Shown: in pieces, positions 58,411 through 64,000 of the stretch | Numbering within the stretch: position 1 is the stretch's first letter | Layout of the letters: every line of letters starts with the position of its first letter | DNA from: Trichoderma breve | Taxonomy: Eukaryota > Ascomycota > Sordariomycetes > Hypocreales > Hypocreaceae | Assembly (NCBI RefSeq): GCF_028502605.1 | Contig: NC_079236.1 | Span: 248,001 to 312,000 of the forward strand | Length of the DNA: 64,000 bases | Direction: 5' to 3' | The notes under the pieces: model-generated | What the model saw: the letters and a program-made list of their open reading frames with translations, nothing else | Told to the model about the DNA's origin: nothing | The model's database searches: none | Made by a program: the position numbers and the translations under genes

Positions 58411-61274
58411 TTACTCTTCCGCCTCCTCAATCTCCTCCTGAGCCTCTTGCATTTCTTCATCCTTTTCCTCTTCTTCTTCTTCCTCCTTGGCCTCCTCCTC
58501 AGGTGTCGCCAAGTCGATATCAGCGGCGACGCCACCCTCGGTTTCCAGGTTCAGCCACTCGTCCCATTCAGGGAACAGCTCAGCATCGTCATCCGGGACA
58601 CCAATCAGCTTGGCTACCCGGCCCTTCTTGTTCTTCTCCAGGCTCTCCTTCCAGGACTTTGCCGCGGATGTGGCCAGACTAGGCTTGTAGGTCTGAGCAA
58701 ATAGAGTAGCCTCTACTGCTCGTCCAGTCTTGGTCAGGATTTCCACGCATCGGTCAATGTCACCTATTAACCAGGATGCTGAGAATGCCACGTTGTGGGC
58801 GTTTGCCTCTTCGGCCTGAGCAACCAGCTTGGCAAGGCCCTCCTTGTCACCTGTTGATGAATACACAAGGAGAAGAGATCCGAGATCCTTGGCGTGAGTG
58901 AAGCACTCGGCAGCCAAACCAACATCCCAGGCAGTCAGGGCAGCATCTCCGACAGTCTTCCACTTGTGCTCGGCGTCAGCCTGTCGGGCCAGATCCAGAG
59001 CAATGGCGAGTTGGTTCAGGGCCAGCGCCAACTCAAATTTGTGCTCGGGATCAGTTGCAACTTCTAGAGCCAGGTCCTTGTGTCCCTGACCCTCCAAGAA
59101 TCGTGCAACCTTGTTCAGCTGATCAGCCGGAATTGTCGGTAGCAACTCGGCAGCCGTCTCCATATCCTCACGCAGAACCAGCGTCTGGTACTCGAGGACG
59201 GGCTGTGACAGGGCGAAGGAGGTGACGTTGACATCCTTATCGGCAAGGTAGATGCGAGAGTCTCTCTGGATGTAGCCAAGGACGTACATGGGCTTGTCGA
59301 AGTGAGAGATGGTGTAGGTCTGGTCGCCGACCAGGTAGTTGAGTCGGTTTGTGCTGTTGGTGTAGATGAAGCAGTCGCCAACCCATTCACCAGTTCGAAT
59401 GCTGTATTCAAAACATTAGTTATCAGAAGAGCTCACGCATAAATCGGGGGAAGTCCATCAATACTTACGTCTCGTTGACGTCGGTGATGACTTCAAAGGC
59501 AGACTCAACGCCATCCTCTTCGACTTGTCCTGACTGCACAGCCTCGACGTAGTTCTCGCGGGAGAAGCGCAAGACGTAAAAGGAATCTTCGCAAGCAATG
59601 GCTACCAGCTCGCCGCTTTCTGACCAGTAGACCTGCTTAGGCTCAACCTCGATTCTGCGAACAAGACCACCAGTAGCCCAGTCGAAAAAGGAGACGCCAC
59701 CCTGGCCAGTGACACCCAAGAGAACACCTCCAGTCAGACCATCGGCCTGGAAGCCAACATCCAGACCTCCGCTCTTCTCCACAAAGTTCTTGAAAATCTT
59801 GACGCTCATGGCCGATTCTCGGATAGCAAAGTCGTTGCTGTTTTCCTTCGAGGCCCACACAAAGTCCATGGCAGAACCAAAGGCCTTGTTTCTCCAGGCC
59901 AATGCTGTGTAGATGATGTATTCACCGTCACCACAGACGGCAACGAATCGGCCATTCGGCGAGTGAATGAGCGTCTGAGTGTACACTTCGCAAGTTCCAA
60001 GATCCTTGGTCGGTAATGAAATTGGTTCGTTATCCTTGACAGAGGCATCGCCCTTGATGATGGAGGACACGACTTCGTTTTGCTTGGCCCAGATCAGCTT
60101 GCCAGATGGGTCCATGGACACGGCGGGCTCCTCGCGTCCGAGCTTAATGACGACAGCACCATCGTCGTATCCAACGGCAACACCCTGCTTACCCTTCTGG
60201 TAAGAGGCGCACCAAGCTCTTTCTAAGCTGTAGCTCAGCGACTGCTCCAGTCTGTAAGTATTGGCGTGCCATAGCTTGATGGTGCCGTCTTCGGAGCCAG
60301 AAATGATGACTGGCAGTTCTGGGTGGTAGCAGGCGAAGGAGACGTTGTTGGTGTGTCCCTCGAGAGTGGCGATCAGGGACTTGGTAGTGTAGTCCCAGAT
60401 CTTGACTGTTCGGTCGTCGGAGGTGGTGAGAAGGTAGGGCTTATCGGAGTGGGGGTAGTAGTCGACATGGTTGACTCCCTTGGTCTCATGGGCCTCGAGG
60501 GTGAAGTTGGCGGTGCCCGATCCCAAGCTCCAAATCTTGACGGTTCTATCCAAGCAGGCTGAGGCAAAGGTGTTGGTGTCCTTGGGGTTAATAGCGAGTC
60601 CCATGACATAGTGGCTGTGGCCCTCGAAGACCTGGACGCATTTCCAACCCTTGTCCCAGTCCCAGAGCTTGATGCTCATATCATCGGAGGCGGTAAGGAC
60701 AAATGGCAGCGTGGGGTGCACGCAGATGGCTCTGATGTAGTCGGGATGCGCCTCGAAGGAAGTGATCTTTTCGGAGGTGTTGTAGTTGTAGACTCGCAGC
60801 TGGAAGTCATCTGATCCACAGACTATCCAGTTCTTTCGCGCAACGAATCGACCAGCTCGAACGGGGACATCTGTAAGCTCGAAAGACTTGACGATCTGCT
60901 GTGTCTCGTATGACCAAATGTTGACATGGCCTGTGAAGAGGGTCGTATTAGTGGCGACTTGGTTCAATGCTGCACCTCAGGTGCTGTGACATACCGCTAT
61001 ATAGGGTGGTGAGGATCCATGGCTCCTGCGGGTGGAAGTCGATGCCCTTGACCCGCTCACTGCGGGCATAAAGCTGGCGCTATAGTCATGAAGCCATAGT
61101 CAGTAACAGGATTGAAGAAGCAAAGCGGTAAGCTCCGTCAGTGGGCATCGTTGTGACAGAAGAGGGCCAGCGACTCGGTGTCAAACTAGCGAGGCGGACA
61201 AGGGGAGAGAGTCTGGTCGCAAGGCGGGGTGAGGGCCCAATGTGCTGGCAACTGACCTTGACGTCCAATCTCAT
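58411..61274 (-). CDS. SEC27: COPI coatomer subunit beta-prime
   Basis: Four exons, 61274-61257, 61079-60995, 60930-59469 and 59401-58411, give 851 residues, near the length of other fungal Sec27 proteins. The first exon codes six residues (MRLDVK), and the frame then restores RQLYARSERVKGIDFHPQEP, which is diagnostic of beta-prime COP. Two WD40 propellers follow, with clear repeats such as DDMSIKLWDWDKGW, LDRTVKIWSLGSG and EDGTIKLWHANTYR. After them come an alpha-solenoid region (AAELLPTIPADQLNKVARFLE) and a very acidic C-terminus. The protein is part of the cage of COPI vesicles and recognises dilysine retrieval signals on Golgi-to-ER cargo. It is an essential housekeeping gene and shows nothing unusual apart from the tiny first exon. 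Confidence 0.96.
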
Positions 61275-64000
61275 GTTTGCGGCTTGATCCTTCTAAGGTT
61301 CCGGTCTCGCAGCTGTGGACAAAGGCTTGGTCACGGTCGGCAGAGGATGTGGGTGAAGGAGATCGCGGGGTGAATCGAAGTCGACAAGCTCCCACATATG
61401 ACGCCGAGGCCGAGCGGAATGTCGAAGGCGGTGGAACAATTGCTGGGTGAAGACGAGCCGGGCAGAGTCTGCTATCTCTGGAGCTTGTTGTCGTCGTCGG
61501 GAGTCGATTTGCAGCAGACACGGCAGCTTTCAATTGGGCTTGACCAGCTTCTCGAAAATGTGTCCTGCTGGCGCTATCGAGGTACGAGCCAGGTATATTG
61601 CCAGGTGGTCAGCCAGGAAGAGGTGGGAGCCTGGTATGTCAGGCATCCACTGCAGTTTGGACCCTGTGGTGTGGTCAGTGCTGCTAGTGTTTGAGAGGAC
61701 AATAAAAGGTACAAGCAAACAGCGTGACGTGGCGCCCAAAATGCGTTACTGAGCAAGTACCTTTTCAGCGTCTCTGGACCAGCCCACTTTGGCTGGAAAA
61801 GGGGGAAATCTGGCACTTTTTGACTGACAACTTGAAATTGTAGGGTAGGTGAGCTGGATGGATGGAAGAGATAGTACGACAAGCCATGGGACAATGGATA
61901 TTTGGTCGAGAGGTAGATGCGCTTGATGAAATGATGGTGATAATGAATTCCATTAATGCTACTTGATGTCAATGATTTATAGAGTTTCTATCCAAAGATG
62001 TGCATAATGTTGCGATTTGATCTATTACGTCGTAAGTTTATATTGTAGCCATTTATCTTGTAGCGCTTTCACAAGATCTGTTCTTAGCATTACTCAACCA
62101 ACATTCAGGTATCAAAAAAAAAAAAAAATGTATGCACGTGGATCAAGACAATACTCATCTCATCTAAATAAGCACTATCCATCGCGGCTCAATAGAGTCT
62201 ACCAGACATGGTTGGCTGCAGTTACTTTGATAGTTCGAGACTGTCACATGCAGATGCACTCATGCTGGTGTTCAACACCAACAGCAATCAATATCCACAA
62301 TATACATCAGTGTACATGGACTTATACTCCATAAACGCAACGAAAAGGATACAGACAACCTCTTTCTGTTTATCTACTAAAAAAAAAAAAAAAAAAAAGC
62401 GAAAACACCGAGGCATACGTACTAGCTGTAGAGTTCATTGAAAAGCACGACGAGTCACAAGCCACTGGCTGCCCACCCACCCATTACGCATGTCCGTGGC
62501 TGCGCATCTTGGTTTGCCATCGCCATGGTGTATCGGGTGTGGAACCAGGAACGGCTGCTCATCCCTCCATGACGTATCATCCTCAGCTTGGTCATGGTGC
62601 TGTAAGACCTACTTGTACTCGTATCTGAGGTATCATTGATGTACTGCCTTCCTTGGTAAGAGTCGTAGATTGTCTGGTCCTTTCATCCCATCAATTGTTC
62701 CTCAAATCACCATCAAGATAAAGATGAAACTTTTCAGTTCTCATGGCCCAATTCGTCCGAACCCAATGGAGACAAATGAATCGTGTTACACTCTAGCCTA
62801 AATGCAACGTCGACCAGGTCCAGCCTCTCCCGCTTCATGACACGAAACAATAAAGCCAAAAAAAAAGAAAAAAGGACCGGGTTTGAGCCTCCATGCAAGA
62901 AACCCACCGAATGGTCGACCGAATCGTTACAAATCGTTACAAATACACGCACTGTGCAATGCAGAACTCGATCACTTCGTCCAACGGCATCATCAGCCGT
63001 TGCACAGCGCTAGGCCAGACATTGTACCGAGCGTCCTGCAACATGCACAGTGCCCGTTAAACGGAGAGCGCTAGCGCCCGCTGCAGACTGTAGGTACAAG
63101 GGAGCGACATGGCAATGCCACAGTACAGCAGCAAAGCTGATATCAAAAAGAAAAAGGGAATTTGAAGATTTTGAATACACAAGAGAGTAACTATACGCAC
63201 AAAATAGCTATAATCTGTCAGCATAAATGGTGTTCATGCTATTGATCTGTGTGTAGATATTCCTTTTGCAGTCCCTGTCTTTGTGATACTTTCCCGCTAC
63301 AAGCAGGTTCAGGGACCGGGTTGCGGGAAGCGACCTGCTGCCCCAGATTCCTCAATTCGCTAGGCACTACGGAGTAAGGTACAAGGCAGTGCTTCGCCTC
63401 CTCCTGATTGTCGACGTCTGTTGCAATGGAAGGATTTACTCGTAATTAATATATATCCATGGCTGATGTGGCTTTTGCTTTTTCTTCCCACCCACTCACC
63501 CCTCACTTGCAGCCTCATTATCTGCATCTGTATCTTTGTGCCGTTGTTATTCTTCTTTACGGCTGTATCGATCCCAGTTCTCTTCGGAGTTAGAGACCAG
63601 CACCAGACGGGTTACTGCTATTATTACTCGCAGTCCTCACCTCACTTAATATTAGCCTTGAACCACAAAAAATAGGGGGCATCTCCATCCCCAGCCAGCG
63701 CCATCCCTCACCCTCTCAAACCAAGTGGATATTCATCCAATCCTCACCTCGAGTTCGACGTCTGCGGGGTTGTTTGATTGGCCCTGCAACCACAGGCCAA
63801 AACACGCCCGTCACATCGCCTCCGGCCTGCTGCATCAGAAGCGGCTGCTTCCCGTCTGGTCCTTTCGATACCTCGTCAGCTGCTTATCTGTCGGCCGGAT
63901 TAGCCTCTCGACCGATTATCATCTATCAGATCCGTTCCTTCACCTTCACCTCTCGTCTTCCATCTTGCATTACATTGTTCCATCATTCCACTCTAGCATC
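61275..64000. other. Gene-poor 2.7-kb right end
   Basis: The left part is the promoter and leader of the COPI gene. A runs occur at 62114-62128 and 62379-62398. ORFs here (for example at 61398-61694 and 63421-63675) lack motifs. The last 300 bases are C/T-rich, like the leader of a plus-strand gene that starts beyond the window; this is only a guess. Confidence 0.45.
62379..62398. repeat. 20-nt poly-A run
   Basis: An uninterrupted homopolymer in non-coding DNA; a second A run of 15 lies at 62114-62128. Confidence 0.8.

Noticed and set aside
61398..61694. Plus-strand ORF upstream of the COPI gene
   Set aside because: It overlaps the COPI promoter, has no family signature and no splice or codon support.

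Overview
The window looks like euchromatic DNA from a filamentous ascomycete, most likely a Sordariomycete of the Hypocreales (Trichoderma- or Fusarium-like). This rests on short GT-AG introns (mostly 47-75 nt, many with CTAAC-type branch points), moderate GC, widely spaced genes on both strands, and typical families: Zn2Cys6 regulator, fungal L-amino-acid oxidase, STAND/NLR-type protein, ankyrin membrane protein, fungal lectin-fold protein and COPI beta-prime. The genus is inference. All exon structures were read by eye from splice sites and checked for frame closure; no transcript or database search was available. Seventeen protein-coding loci are called: sixteen apparently intact or edge-truncated genes and one broken by a nonsense codon.

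Left part (1-13.3 kb): the 3' end of a probable HET-type gene and a secreted Thr-rich protein with a PAN/Apple-like tail. A compact metabolic block follows: a Zn2Cys6 regulator, an MFS alpha-glucoside/sugar permease, a class III aminotransferase, a GH13 alpha-glucosidase, a cupin dioxygenase-like protein and a nitrilase-superfamily amidohydrolase. Two divergent promoter regions (6.7-7.35 kb and 10.75-11.45 kb) link these genes. The set could take up and cleave an alpha-glucoside and then process a nitrogenous or aromatic aglycone.

Middle (16.5-27.8 kb): a 2218-residue STAND P-loop protein with a long helical-repeat tail, a single-pass membrane protein with a lectin-like beta-propeller ectodomain, and a second Thr-rich secreted protein built like the first.

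29-41 kb: an amino-acid oxidation neighbourhood with an Aa_trans permease, a sarcosine-oxidase-like flavoenzyme, an L-amino-acid oxidase, and a DAO-family flavoenzyme whose frame is interrupted by one TAA.

41-48.6 kb: a 2EXR/F-box-like protein, then a divergent pair of long alpha-helical, coiled-coil proteins (745 and 374 residues), each with one hydrophobic stretch beside or between long helices. That architecture is reminiscent of two-component alpha-helical pore-forming systems and is the best candidate for an undescribed system here.

50.7-61.3 kb: a 1510-residue multi-span membrane/ankyrin protein, a small probable GPI-anchored protein, and the housekeeping COPI subunit beta-prime (Sec27). 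The last 2.7 kb holds no supported gene. Gene-poor stretches at 13.3-16.5, 31-34, 48.6-50.7 and 61.3-64 kb carry only homopolymer runs and small repeats.
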